Source: Trichomonas vaginalis G3 (taxonomy: Eukaryota; Parabasalia; Trichomonadida; Trichomonadidae). Taken from it: a stretch of DNA of 64,000 bases. A program made the translations under genes and the position numbers. Below the pieces are notes generated by a model. That model was given only the letters and a program-made list of their open reading frames with translations. It was not told where the DNA came from and searched no databases. Numbering within the stretch: position 1 is the first letter of the stretch; each line of letters opens with the position of its first letter. Location of the stretch: contig NC_067203.1 of the NCBI RefSeq assembly GCF_026262505.1, positions 23,851,411 through 23,915,410 on the forward strand. Reading direction: 5' to 3'. Shown here one piece after another: positions 1-10,096 of this stretch.

Positions 1-57
1 GGTAACGCAGTTGGTGGAATTGCTGAAGGAATACTTAATAAAATAGGAGGTAGATAG
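1..57 (+). CDS. C-terminal end of a Polinton ORF (unknown)
   Basis: An open frame enters from the left edge and stops with TAG at 55-57. The 18 visible residues are rich in glycine, alanine and isoleucine (GGIAEGILNKIGG), a composition seen in amphipathic or membrane-active minor virion proteins. That role is only a guess. The next gene, on the - strand, converges on it with about 30 bases between them. Confidence 0.4.
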   Translation, partial: GNAVGGIAEGILNKIGGR

Positions 58-86
58 TGGAAAAATAAATTATTTTAAAATTATTT

Positions 87-302
87 TTATCTTAGTATCG
101 GTTGTAGTCTTTGATAAACTTTTTCTCCTTTATTTAAAACTTCTCTTATTGGGGCAGCTTTTGGTGTTATTGATTCAGCAACGTCACTAATTGCTTCTTT
201 ATTCTTAAATATCCAATTTGCTCCTTTCTTCATTGTTTCCCAAACTTTATGCGCTCCTCTTTTTACTTTATCCCACAGTTTCTTAAATATACCTGCAGCC
301 AT
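87..302 (-). CDS. Small basic Polinton protein, 71 aa
   Basis: A short lysine-rich protein with an amphipathic N-terminal segment (IFKKLWDKVKRGAHKVWETM, residues about 5-24) followed by a basic, partly helical tail. The composition resembles small core or membrane-active virion proteins of Polintons and adenoviruses, but no specific family can be named from sequence alone. The gene diverges from the capsid region that starts at 372, and both starts lie in a T-rich intergenic strip typical of this element. The ORF looks whole. The function is unknown. Confidence 0.5.
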   Translation of the reverse strand: MAAGIFKKLWDKVKRGAHKVWETMKKGANWIFKNKEAISDVAESITPKAAPIREVLNKGEKVYQRLQPILR

Positions 303-371
303 AGTTGATTATTTCATTAAAATTAAAAATTCATTTTCATCTTTTAATTTTGATTTTTTATTTATTAATAA

Positions 372-2009
372 ATGACGACTAACTATTTGGTGCCAAACAC
401 TAAACCGATTAATGGAAATGTGTTTCATTCATTCGAAAAGATAAATGAAATATTCGCAAAGAATGACGGTAGAAGATATTATAGAGAACTTGAAAATTCA
501 TGCTATGACTCTGATGCTCCATATTTTGATGATAAACAAACTCATTTAAGAATTACAAATCCGGCTCATGATGTGAACCAATTAGGTGACACATATATTA
601 AACGCAAAGTTAAAGCAACTCTAGTTTCAAATAAAGCTTTCACATGTGATGCCGCTTTTAAATACATGCGTTTATTCGTTGGTTACAAATCATCAAATCA
701 AAGCTTTAAACAATTAGAAGTAGAAACCGAAAGAGGTGATGCCGGTTATCTTCAGATGGATTGCGCCCGTGAATCTTTCGCATTTGCAACATATAAACCA
801 AAATCAGAAAGGAAAGTTAAAAAGTTTGTTCATTCGTTATATAATAATGTTCAAAAATATGATAACTCAGTATGTGGTAAATATATTGACCCTTCAGAAG
901 TTTTCAAGAAGCAAATGAAGAAGTTGATGTCACTTTTGATATGATTATTCCGGTAAATGATTTGTTAGCATTTCAGGCGTTCGATGATTATCCTAAATCA
1001 TTTGGTGATATCATTCTTAAATATTATGTTTTCAGGGATACTTTAGTATTTTGTCAGGTTGACCCGTTAAGAGTTGCTGATTTACAAAATTACGTTTATG
1101 AAAAGATAACTGATGAAAATTATGAAAAGATTATGAATCATGTTTATAAATATGATCGCAAATTCCAACAATCGGACTTCCTGCCAAATTAATTACAAGC
1201 TTAGCCGCTACATCTGCTGACGCAACAGTTGATACGTTATTATTTCATGCACAAAGATGGAAGTTTTAGAGGATAAATGCATTACACCAGGATACGGTTT
1301 AATTGAAGAATCAGTTAAAGCAATACCACGTTTATTCAGTAAGGAAGATCCATTCATGATTCCAGCTCAACATATTGACGTTCGTTCACTAAATGGAGGT
1401 TGCATCACTCCTGAAGGTATTAGCTCAGATTTCTCATACGCTCTTCATAATGTTACAGATGTTGTGTTAACATTTCCGAAGAATGCAATGCAAAGAACGG
1501 TTTTAGAAAATCCAATGCTTCGAGGTCTTCAGGTCACTATAGATTCCAGAAACTTCCCCGATCAAGCGATGACCACAGTGGGTGACATATTCTTTACACG
1601 TATGCTTCAAGCTTCTGATTTAGATGGAGTGAATGAATGCACAGAAGAATACGAGGACTCATTAACTAGACCACTGAATGCAGATGATGGCACGCCATTA
1701 GCTAGAACATGGAAAGACCAAACTTCATTCTTATGCACTATTCCAGTTCAACGTGATGGAGCGGGTATATTCTTTGATGGATTAGAAACTTTCAACTCAC
1801 AAGTTACAGTACAAGTGAAAGCTTATCCAATCATTCAGGGTGAAAATGACACTTACTGTTCAAAGGTGACAAATCCTCCTCAGGTTTGGTTTACTAGGAC
1901 TACATATTGGACATGGACACCGGATGAAGGTTTGAAATATCATCCAACAGGTACACCACCACAGTATAGAAGTTCATATGATGAAATATTGATGAATAGA
2001 AATGTTTAA
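372..2009 (+). pseudogene. Polinton major capsid region (broken)
   Basis: This stretch encodes capsid-type sequence. It lies directly upstream of the packaging ATPase, where Polintons and related viruses commonly carry their major capsid gene, and its length suits a double jelly-roll major capsid protein. The downstream part is beta-rich, with proline- and aromatic-rich loops and a C-terminal segment rich in W, T and P (WFTRTTYWTWTPDEG). The T-rich leader just before the ATG at 372 matches other genes of the element. The region is broken, with about two breaks. The capsid call is inferred from position, size and composition and not from a searched match. Confidence 0.55.
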
Positions 2010-2098
2010 AATTATAAATTTATTTTTGATTAAATGGATTTAAATTCATCCACCCTTATGAAGAATTAGCAGGAGTATATAATACATACGTAGATGAT

Positions 2099-2857
2099 AT
2101 GATTAATGAAGCATTGAGTGATAATAGAAATGCTCTATCTAAGGAAAAATTAATGAAAATTCCATATTCTGAATGTTACTTAAATTCAATCACTGCAGCA
2201 ATTGGTAAACAAAATAAAGGTAAAACATTAACGATATTAAAACAAATTATCATTATTGCTAACACTTCCCCCCATTCACATGTGTTAATTTATATCAACC
2301 GTTCAGGTTCACCTTCAGATGATACATTTGAATCTTTAAAGCATTTAATCAAAATTCCAATTATTTATTTATCACAAGAAGAAGCAGAAGATTATTTAAA
2401 AAACTTTTTAATGTATAAAGAATTATATAATATCAAGAAGCAAGGATTAGAGGATAAAATTATTGATAAACAACGGGATGAATTATTTGAAACACTTTCT
2501 ATTTCAAATTTTGATAGAGAATTTTTGCATTCACTCATTTTTCTAGATGATGCAGTGAAATCAAAACTAATAACAAATGAGAAATCATATTTTAATCAGT
2601 TATTAACTCAATGTCGACACATTCAGTGTTCATTCTTTATGGCTGTTCAATACTTCAAAGCATTAAGCACAAACATTAAATCAAATCTATCAACACTTTT
2701 CATTTTCAGTGGGTTTAGTCGTCAACAGTTGAACGTTATGCTTTATCAAGTGAATTTACCAATGAGCATTAATGAACTTTACACACAATATCAGCAATTA
2801 GGTGAACATGGAAAAATAATAGTTGATTTAAATAAAGGAAGTGTTAAATTTGATTAA
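2099..2857 (+). CDS. Polinton packaging ATPase (FtsK/HerA, A32-like)
   Basis: A P-loop ATPase expected to drive DNA packaging into capsids. The Walker A-like loop reads AIGKQNKGKT near residue 35, and Walker B reads LIFLDDA near residue 147, followed by a sensor-like segment containing QCRH (about residue 172). At 252 aa it is close to the size of the small A32/FtsK-HerA packaging ATPases of Polintons and virophages. It follows the capsid region and ends just before the next late gene. The open frame continues a little upstream of the first ATG, so the exact start is uncertain. The ORF looks whole. Confidence 0.8.
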   Translation: MINEALSDNRNALSKEKLMKIPYSECYLNSITAAIGKQNKGKTLTILKQIIIIANTSPHSHVLIYINRSGSPSDDTFESLKHLIKIPIIYLSQEEAEDYLKNFLMYKELYNIKKQGLEDKIIDKQRDELFETLSISNFDREFLHSLIFLDDAVKSKLITNEKSYFNQLLTQCRHIQCSFFMAVQYFKALSTNIKSNLSTLFIFSGFSRQQLNVMLYQVNLPMSINELYTQYQQLGEHGKIIVDLNKGSVKFD

Positions 2858-2971
2858 CTTTTTATAATTAATTTTTATTTTTTATTTATAATTAAACATG
2901 ACAGAAATAGCAAATCTTCTACAGGTTCCATTAAAACAAGGACAAACAAAAAGGGTGCATATAATAGAACT

Positions 2972-3830
2972 ATGAAAGTTCCTGATGGAATGAAAGAATT
3001 AGTTCATATTGTTGCTGGTCTTCAAAAAGATGTTAAACAAATGAGAAACGTTTTAACATTACCAGAAGCTCAAGCATATGCCAAACGTCATGGGCCAAAT
3101 TGGGAAGCACACGAAGCAGACATTACGGGTCCAAATGGAAAACCTGATGGTATAAATGAAGTTTTCGTTACTGATGGTCAAGGTAATATTAAAGTCATAA
3201 ATGGTTACAAATTAACTATAACTGATTATCCTAAACGTAAAGCATATAATGAACGTTATCCTATGCAATTTGATGAAAATGGAAAAGCTGTTAAACAATA
3301 CATTGGAGAAGGTAAAGATGGTCCAATTAATTCATACCGTCATAATCCATATTCTTATTTCAATGAAGAATTAAATGCTATTGAAGAGGGACCGGATGGA
3401 TTACCACGATATTCTAACCAGTTTGATGGTCAATATGCAAATATTAGACCTGAAATTTCAGCCAAGAAATTCTTTAAAGTTGCTTTATTCGATCCAGTTT
3501 TTCGCAAATGTTAAAGATGAACTTAAACAGCAATTCCAACCAATTATAGTAGCAAGAATTGCATCAGGTGCTTTATCTCAAGCATTCAAAGATTTAATTA
3601 AGAAACCATTATATCAGCAACGTGGTTTAACTTATGATTTAGTTAAGGAATCAGATAAAAGAAAATTTGAGAAATCAGATGATTATAAGAATGCAATTAA
3701 TGAATATATTCGGTCTATTAATTACGATGAAACAGCTAAAAATCAACTTCATGAACAAATACAGGGAATAAGATTCAAAAGTTCCAGCAAAATAAAGTTT
3801 AAATATATTTTTTTATTCGATTATAAATGA
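2972..3830 (+). pseudogene. Polinton late-region gene, unknown function (broken)
   Basis: A + strand coding stretch between the packaging ATPase and the next late gene. The encoded sequence is polar, with motifs such as [21 protein letters not shown] and NPYSYFNEE and a lysine-rich C-terminal part. It belongs to no family I can name. Its place in the late block suggests a virion or assembly protein. It is broken, with about one break. Confidence 0.45.
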
Positions 3831-4498
3831 GAAGACGTTTCACTAGTCAAAAGAACACTAACGCAAAAGCAGAGATTACGGTTGGTTATAACGTAAATGA
3901 TGATAAGTCACGAATTATTCAAAATGTTAAAGTTAATGTTAGCCCTGAATTAACAAGGTCAGCAACTCAACCAAATTTATTAACTCGTGACTTACCGAAG
4001 AATGAGGAGAATGAAGAAAACCATGAGAATGGAGACCCAATCATTTTATCTGAACCCGGTAAAGAACCTGTTGAAATTCCCACTTATCCAACATACCCCC
4101 CACCTCTTTCATCAAACATCGAGAACCCATATAAAATAGACATTAATTCTGAATTAATGAAAATTTACCGTGATATAATAATTAATAATTATGATTCAAT
4201 AATAAATTTAATTGACCAATCCGGTTTAATTATTTTACCTTATGAATCATTAATTCCCATTATCGCCATTCTTTGTGATGTTCAAGATTCAGACGTTAAG
4301 ATTCAATTTTTCATAGATGATGAGGTTTCATGCTGCGGAACAGTTGCAAAAATAAATCCTATAAAGGATATTAGCACAATTAAGATATCAAAGAACGGAA
4401 CAACAACTGAACTTCATTTAACATATAATGATATTTATAATAAAATAGTTGATGAATATAAAATATCACTTGAAAAATTCTTTGTTAAGGCTATTTAA
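3827..4498 (+). CDS. Polinton late-region protein, 223 aa, unknown
   Basis: The first quarter is basic (MRRRF at the start). A low-complexity linker rich in E, N and P follows (about residues 65-100, with the PTYPTYPPP stretch), then a compact acidic C-terminal domain rich in isoleucine and leucine. The leader TTTTTTTATTC-ATTATAAATG is typical of this element. It is unrecognised. Its position between other late genes suggests a virion component. The ORF looks whole. Confidence 0.5.
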   Translation: MRRRFTSQKNTNAKAEITVGYNVNDDKSRIIQNVKVNVSPELTRSATQPNLLTRDLPKNEENEENHENGDPIILSEPGKEPVEIPTYPTYPPPLSSNIENPYKIDINSELMKIYRDIIINNYDSIINLIDQSGLIILPYESLIPIIAILCDVQDSDVKIQFFIDDEVSCCGTVAKINPIKDISTIKISKNGTTTELHLTYNDIYNKIVDEYKISLEKFFVKAI

Positions 4499-5007
4499 TA
4501 TTCAAGCATTAACATTATCGAATAATAATCCTTTGAATCATAATCAATAATAATTGACCTTTCACCAGTTTCTATCGTTTGTTTTATTTCTTTTTGTTCC
4601 CCACTATCTGGATCGGTCATTGTAATTGTTTTGTTATAGTATCTGCTTTATCTTTAACTTCAATCTTTTTTTCCATCAGGATATTTAAACCAAAATTCCA
4701 AAAATTCGATATTGTCAATCTGTTCATATTTTAATCTATCAATTACATTTTTAATACCATCTGAAAATCTTATGAAATGGTCATTATATGGGTTTGATTG
4801 AACTAAATTTGAATGAAGTGAAATATAACCTGTTGATGAATATGACATTGACTCATATTTTCTGAAAACACTAAAATTTATAACATGAATGAATTTCTTA
4901 TTCGTTGAATTTATGAATTCTTGAGGTAATCTTATTCTAGTTTTATTTATCACTGGAAAATAACGCTTTACCATATTTTTAATCGGAATAAAAATGTCAA
5001 TTATCAA
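4499..5007 (-). pseudogene. Polinton - strand gene, unknown (broken)
   Basis: Coding-like sequence on the - strand lying between two + strand late genes. Its 5' end overlaps the start of the neighbouring + strand gene (4994) by a few bases. The first 115 residues are aromatic- and basic-rich with no recognised motif. It is broken, with about one break. The function is unknown. Confidence 0.35.
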
Positions 5008-5734
5008 TATTATTTCGAATAATAACTGTGAATTAAATTTAACAGTTAGCGGAATTTATAATGTTACTCTCGTTTCTGTGAGTGGTAAATTTAATCCCAT
5101 TCTTTTAGACCCTTCAGATTATATATCATTTATTAAAGATGACCATGAGCCACATAGCGGCGGGGTCGTAGACCTTGAAAAAACGTATGATATGTATATA
5201 AATAATGTGATAGCGAAATGGGATATTAACACAATTTTAAGTTATTTAAATGAATCATTTATCGTATGGTATGAAGAAAATTTTAAATCAAAACCTGATA
5301 AACTTTTTGAACTTGATGAAATAAATAACCTTATTAAATTTCCGCTGAAAATTAAATTTTGTACTCCTCATCTTCGTTCATTGTTGGGGATATTAAATTT
5401 TGAAAAAGATGTTGGGGATGTTTTGTATTCTGACACTGGTTCCAATTTCATTTTAATCAAATGTGATAAAGTTAATACCCCAATGAGATTTTCACATCAA
5501 ACATTAGACCCTAACTCTTACCCATCAATACAAAACATTTTATCCATCAACTTAAACACATTTTCTTTATCATATCCGTTTCAATTATCCGGGAATTCAT
5601 TTATTCTTCATTCAAAAGATTTATCAAATATTAAATTTAGAATAACTGACCTATTTGATTGTGATTTAGAATTCATGAATGAGATATTATGGCAATTTCA
5701 AATAGAAAAAATAGCTGATGAGATAACGGATTAA
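4994..5734 (+). CDS. Polinton late protein, possible minor capsid
   Basis: A 246-aa protein that looks beta-rich: short alternating hydrophobic strands, many N, S, T and D turns, and the segment KFCTPHLRSLLGI near residue 120. Its size and its location in the late block fit a single jelly-roll minor capsid (penton) protein, which most Polintons carry, but this is inference from context. It looks whole. Its start overlaps the divergent - strand gene by 14 bases, so the two must share upstream control sequence. Confidence 0.4.
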   Translation: MSIINIISNNNCELNLTVSGIYNVTLVSVSGKFNPILLDPSDYISFIKDDHEPHSGGVVDLEKTYDMYINNVIAKWDINTILSYLNESFIVWYEENFKSKPDKLFELDEINNLIKFPLKIKFCTPHLRSLLGILNFEKDVGDVLYSDTGSNFILIKCDKVNTPMRFSHQTLDPNSYPSIQNILSINLNTFSLSYPFQLSGNSFILHSKDLSNIKFRITDLFDCDLEFMNEILWQFQIEKIADEITD

Positions 5735-5758
5735 ATATTTATTTTTAAATCATAATAA

Positions 5759-6813
5759 ATGATTAAACAACAGCAACCACAACAACTTAAGGCACAAAGC
5801 GCCCAGGTCCTTCAGACCATTACATACGCCATATATGCATATAATTCAAAGACGGCAGAACAAACGCAAAGGTTGAAATATGGAGATTTGGAGATAGTAT
5901 TGAAAAATGACCATTTCGAATTCGTTTGCAAAGGAGGTGCAGTGATATCAAATATAAAAGAAATTTTATTTATGAATTCTAAAATTAAAGGTATAACGGA
6001 TGATATAACATCAATTCCACCAGAAGAACAGAGATATTACGCATTAAATGCATTTCCTAAAGTTTTGAAGATTGGAAGATTTAATTTAAATGAGGAATTC
6101 ATAGAAGGTTTCCTAAACGACATAATGAAGAAGGCAGATAAGGAATATGTGGATAGTGAGTTAAATAAGAAGGCAAATTTGGTTTATGTTGATGAAAAGA
6201 TAATGAAATTAAAGAAAAGGTTGAATGGTATCATGAATGGACATTGGAGACTTTTAAAGTTAAAGCTGATACAGAATGGGTTTCAGGATGTTTAGATCTT
6301 AAAGCAGATAAAGCATATGTTGATGAAAATCATGCAAAGAAGTCGGAAGTAAATGATGTGATTACAAGCATGAAAAATGAAATACTTCAAACATTATATC
6401 CTGTTGGTTCTATTTATACGTCAATGAACTCAACAAATCCTTCAGAAGTTTTAGGTTTTGGTACGTGGAAGCAGATTGTAGATAAATTCTTATACTGTGC
6501 TAGATATTCAAAGCAAACAGGAGGTTCGAAGAAAATTAAAGAAGCAAACCTTCCACCACACACTCATACAGGAACTACAAACTTTTCTGGTGACCATATC
6601 CACTCATTAAGAGACCACCCATTATACAACTCAGAATATGAAGCTGGCTATGACGTTTTATCTCCAGATTATAACCATTCAGCAAAAAAGACTTTTCGAC
6701 CAACTGAACCAGGAGGAAATCATGTCCATACTTTCACAACAAATCCAACAGGCTTGGGTAAAGATTATATGCCACCATTTGTGACTGTATTCGCATGGTA
6801 CCGAGTTCAATAA
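5759..6813 (+). pseudogene. Polinton fibre-like region with phage tail-collar type C-terminus (broken)
   Basis: The upstream part has repeated segments of the form KADKEYVDSELNKKA / KADKAYVDENHAKK, typical of trimeric coiled-coil or beta-helix fibre shafts. The downstream part carries the phage tail-collar/receptor-binding signature: TLYPVGSIYTSMNSTNPSEV, then FGTWKQI, a TGGSKK segment, LPPHTHTGTTNFSGDHIH and a closing MPPFVTVFAWYRV. In phages and giant viruses this arrangement is found in fibre or baseplate tip proteins that touch the host. The region is broken, with about one break. It closes the + strand late block. Confidence 0.65.
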
Positions 6814-7020
6814 ACACACTTAAGCCTACTTTGCAGGCTTACCGAGTTCAATAAACACACTTGAGACTTGACCCAAAGGGTCTAGGCTTACCGAATGAAC
6901 TAAATATATTTTATGTTTGTAATTAATTAGGTAATGAAGTAATGGATGAACTGCAGAAATAAATGTTTACGTTAAGTGACTCAAAGAGCCCGGAGACAAA
7001 GTCTCATGATTTAGGTCATT
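6814..7020. repeat. Gene-free strip with short inverted repeats in the Polinton
   Basis: The 22-base tail of the preceding gene (ACCGAGTTCAATAAACACAC and two more bases) is repeated once about 40 bases downstream. Small stem-loops follow: TAAGCCT/AGGCTTA, GACCC-AAA-GGGTC at 6870-6882, an imperfect GACTC-AAA-GAGCC at 6978-6990 and GAGAC-AAA-GTCTC at 6993-7005. A 3' end or regulatory role is possible. Confidence 0.6.
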
Positions 7021-7189
7021 GAATAATTAATTATTTTTGAATAACTGAAGGTGTCACCACGTCACCATGTGTCACCAGGTTAATTAACTTCTCTTAAAAA
7101 GAGTGACAACATGACATTTTGACAACATTAATGAAAATTTGATGCAGTACAAAAATAAAGTTAGTTTTAAAATTATTTTTATTTATTTT
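7021..7189 (+). promoter_or_regulatory. Iteron-like upstream repeat, copy 1
   Basis: About 170 bases, repeated with few changes at 7971-8141. It contains three GTCACC units (GGTGTCACCACGTCACCATG and a further GTGTCACC) and then three GACA units at 8-base spacing (GACAACATGACATTTTGACA). It ends in the element's A/T-rich leader. It lies directly before the KilA-N gene. Closely spaced iterons like these are typical of replication-initiator or regulator binding sites; which of the two applies here is inference. Confidence 0.65.
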
Positions 7190-7212
7190 TTATTTTGTAT
7201 GTAAGAACAGTA

Positions 7213-7878
7213 ATGTCGGTCGAAGCAAAAACATTCACGAACAAATCTAATGGTGAAACATTCACAAAAGGCACTTATAACGGTATTGAAGTCTTACGTA
7301 GAGACAAGGATGGTTACATTAATGCAACAAAGATGGCAAGAGAAGCAGGAAAGTTAAACCATTTAAACAGATTTCTCAATAGTGCTAAAATGCAGGAAAT
7401 TCTTGAGTTTTGGATGAACGAATACGGTGGAGCCAAAAGTGGCTCGACCTCAAAACAAGCATTTTATGAGCTTACAAAGGGTGTTATAAATGAATTCAAA
7501 GGTATTTACATACATCCTAACCTCGTTCATTTTGTTGCTGAATGGTGCTCTGTAAAGTATGCATTTTATGTCAAAGATATTATGGACTCCATAGACAAGA
7601 AAGTTCATGAGAAATTAGATGAAGAAGAACTTGAAGATACAGTAGAGAATGCTAAACCTTTGTTCGAACAAGAAGTTAGAAAAATGCGCGAAAAACAATT
7701 AGAACATGAACGTGAGTTATGTTATGGTTATAGAGATTCTCCATTCGAACTAGACCAATGGGAACAAGAAAATTTAAAGAGAGAATTTAGAGAATATGAA
7801 CTCGCTAAGATAGCATTAGAAGCTGCAGAAAAGAAGTTAAAAGCTTGGGGTCGTTTTGTACAAAAATATTGTGAGTAA
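7213..7878 (+). CDS. KilA-N domain DNA-binding protein (Polinton)
   Basis: The KilA-N domain fills roughly residues 15-125. It has the diagnostic GYINATKMAREAGK helix, an FLNSAKMQEIL segment and the closing GIYIHPNLVHFVAEWCSVKY block. The C-terminal third is charged and helical (EEELEDTVENAKPLFEQEVR), a probable coiled coil. The start is the ATG at 7213; six upstream codons are open but lack an ATG. KilA-N proteins are known from phages and large DNA viruses as DNA-binding regulators. The iteron-like repeats immediately upstream and downstream are plausible targets. The ORF looks whole. Confidence 0.85.
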   Translation: MSVEAKTFTNKSNGETFTKGTYNGIEVLRRDKDGYINATKMAREAGKLNHLNRFLNSAKMQEILEFWMNEYGGAKSGSTSKQAFYELTKGVINEFKGIYIHPNLVHFVAEWCSVKYAFYVKDIMDSIDKKVHEKLDEEELEDTVENAKPLFEQEVRKMREKQLEHERELCYGYRDSPFELDQWEQENLKREFREYELAKIALEAAEKKLKAWGRFVQKYCE

Positions 7879-7970
7879 ATGAACCATTTATTTTTGTCAT
7901 AAAGACGCAACGTGGCGGGGCATAGCCCATGACCAAAAATATATTTTATCGTTAATGTTTTTAGGTTATT

Positions 7971-8141
7971 CAATAATTAATTATTTTTGAAGAACTGAAG
8001 GTGTCACCACGTCACCATGTGTCACCAGGTTAATTAACTTCTTTTAAAAATGATGACAACATGACATTTTGACAACATTTACGAAAATTTGATGCAGTCC
8101 AAAAATAAAGTTAGTTTTAAAATTATTTTTATTTTTTTATT
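7971..8141 (+). promoter_or_regulatory. Iteron-like upstream repeat, copy 2
   Basis: Nearly the same sequence as 7021-7189, including the three GTCACC units, the three GACA units and the leader TTAGTTTTAAAATTATTTTT. Here it precedes the primase-helicase region at 8151. Finding it before two neighbouring genes of the element suggests co-regulation or an origin. Confidence 0.65.
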
Positions 8142-8801
8142 CCTATATAAATGACAGCAACAAACAACAACAGCAACTTTATCGTTTCTGATGAAAAAGT
8201 TATTGATTCATTAGCTGAGGAATTAGTTGTGGCAGAAACTAAAACCCTCAACGAAAGAATTGGTGAAAACAAGATTGATTTACATAACTACCTCAAACAC
8301 GATGGAGGAAGAGGAAGGAAAACTGGTATGGCTTTATTAGTAAATAAAATTTCAAATTTAACGATTATAGATGTTGATATCAATAAATCATACAATGATG
8401 AACTTAAAGAAACAGTTAGAAAAGATATTTTATCAAAACTTTCGGATAAAGATGTTATCGTTAAAACCGCTTCAGGAGGTCTTCACATTTATTGTAACAC
8501 TAATTTCTTCTATTCAATTTCGAACAGAATGATTAAATGCTATTCCTGCAATGATTACGATATTGATATCATGACTTCTATGGATGATTCAAAGCGTTCT
8601 TTAGTAGTTATGGCTGATTCAAGAGTTCGCAAGAATGCAACAGAACCAATCAATACATACTCATTCATTCGTGGAAGTTACGACTCGACCATAACCAGAA
8701 CAGTAAACGATATATTAAATGATTTGAATATTAAGGTAAGAGTTGAACAGAAGAACGAAGAAATAAAGACTATCATGAATGAAAACAAAGATGTAAATAT
8801 A

Positions 8802-10096
8802 GGGTGTCCAAAGGTGCGTTTAGCACAGCGCTCTATATGAGACTATTAAAGGAGATATATGCTGATTATAAATATATAATAAAAAATATGAATATATGTA
8901 TATGATGAGTAAGTTGTATTTTGGCGCCATGCCGGGATATAAAATGAATTTTGAGACAAGAGGCGGTTTCGCGGGAAATTTTGGCGGGATTTTTTTCATT
9001 TTTTAATGAAATCATAAAGAAAACATCCTCGCTCTTGCAAAAAATGCAAAGACTGTAAAAAAATCTACGAGACATTGGTAAATGCTTCGGTATGGATGCT
9101 CCTAGCTATTCCACTGTAACGTATCATGTTAGGATGTATCACTTCATGAACAAAAAGGCGCCCATCATAAAAATTGACAAAAAATCACCGGATCAAAGAA
9201 AAATCAAAGCAATTCTTCAAGCGCTAGATGAAGACCCAAGAGCATCACTCAGAAAGGATAGAGGAGATGACAAAGATACCACGTACACAGTCAGTTATTA
9301 TCTGCACAATTATTTGAACTACAAACTAGCGTATACACGTTGGGTTCCGCACAACCTTAATTCAGTTCAAAAAAAATCTAGAGTCCAATCTTCGAAAGAG
9401 CTCCTCTCTATATTGGGTGCGTATCCAATCCAAGAAGTTTCGCTTTTTAGTAACAGGGGACGAGTCTTGGTTTCAATATGCAACAGAAGCCAAAATCATG
9501 TGGATCCCGAAGGATGAAAATCCGCAAACATTCCCGAAGAAAAAATTGACACCAATGATGATGTTTGTCGGTTTTTGGGGCGTGAATGGCATCATCGCAA
9601 TTGATATTCTTCAAAAACCTAATACGATGAATGCTCAGTATCTAATTGACAATGTGCTTACTCAAATTATCAATTCTGATGAGTTTGAGAAATCCAAACA
9701 ACAAAAACAAAAGTTTGCAATTCATTTTGATAATTCAAGAGTTCACAAAAGTCATAAGGTAATGAATTACTTGGTGGAAAACAATGTCAAAGTTGTTCCA
9801 AACCCAATTTATTCACCTGATATTGCACCCTCTGACTTTTATTTATTCGGCACGCTAAAAAAGAGAGCTGAAGGACGCGAATTCGCGAGTCCAGATGATC
9901 TTGAAAATTTTGTAAGAGAGCAATTTGAGCAATTTTTCATGATGATTTAAAGCGTGTCTTTCAAGCCTGGATCGATCGCTGCGAACGCGTGATTGAATCC
10001 AATGGTGATTATATTTAAATAAACTTTATATATATGTAACTTGTTTATTTCTATTCGCAGTATTCAGGTTTGTGCTAAACACACCTTTGGACACCC
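8802..10096 (+). mobile_element. mariner transposon, copy 1 (inside Polinton)
   Basis: A 1295-bp element flanked by TA target duplications (8800-8801 and 10097-10098), with matching ends GGGTGTCCAAAGGTG and its complement. Transposase sequence on the + strand begins near 9060-9092. Conserved blocks are GDESWF, IHFDNSRVH and YSPDIAPSDFYLFG, with 34 residues between the second and third catalytic Asp (D34D), the mariner signature. The frame is disrupted: compared with copy 2 it lacks one base before the N-terminal MDAPS block, lacks one base in the TTVSYY region (about 9287) and has one extra C near 9425. It is therefore inactive as it stands, but the termini are clean. Confidence 0.93.
9092..9950 (+). 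pseudogene. mariner transposase, frameshifted (copy 1)
   Basis: Two overlapping frames cover the protein. The first (9092-9517) has the N-terminal helix-turn-helix part with DQRKIKAILQALDEDPRASL. The second (9417-9950) carries all three catalytic acidic blocks, TGDESWFQYATEA, FAIHFDNSRVHKSH and SPDIAPSDFYLFGTLKKR. The frame change falls near 9425, where this copy has one more C than the copy at 30687-31983. The C-terminal end QFEQFFMMI is close to the normal mariner length. Confidence 0.88.
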
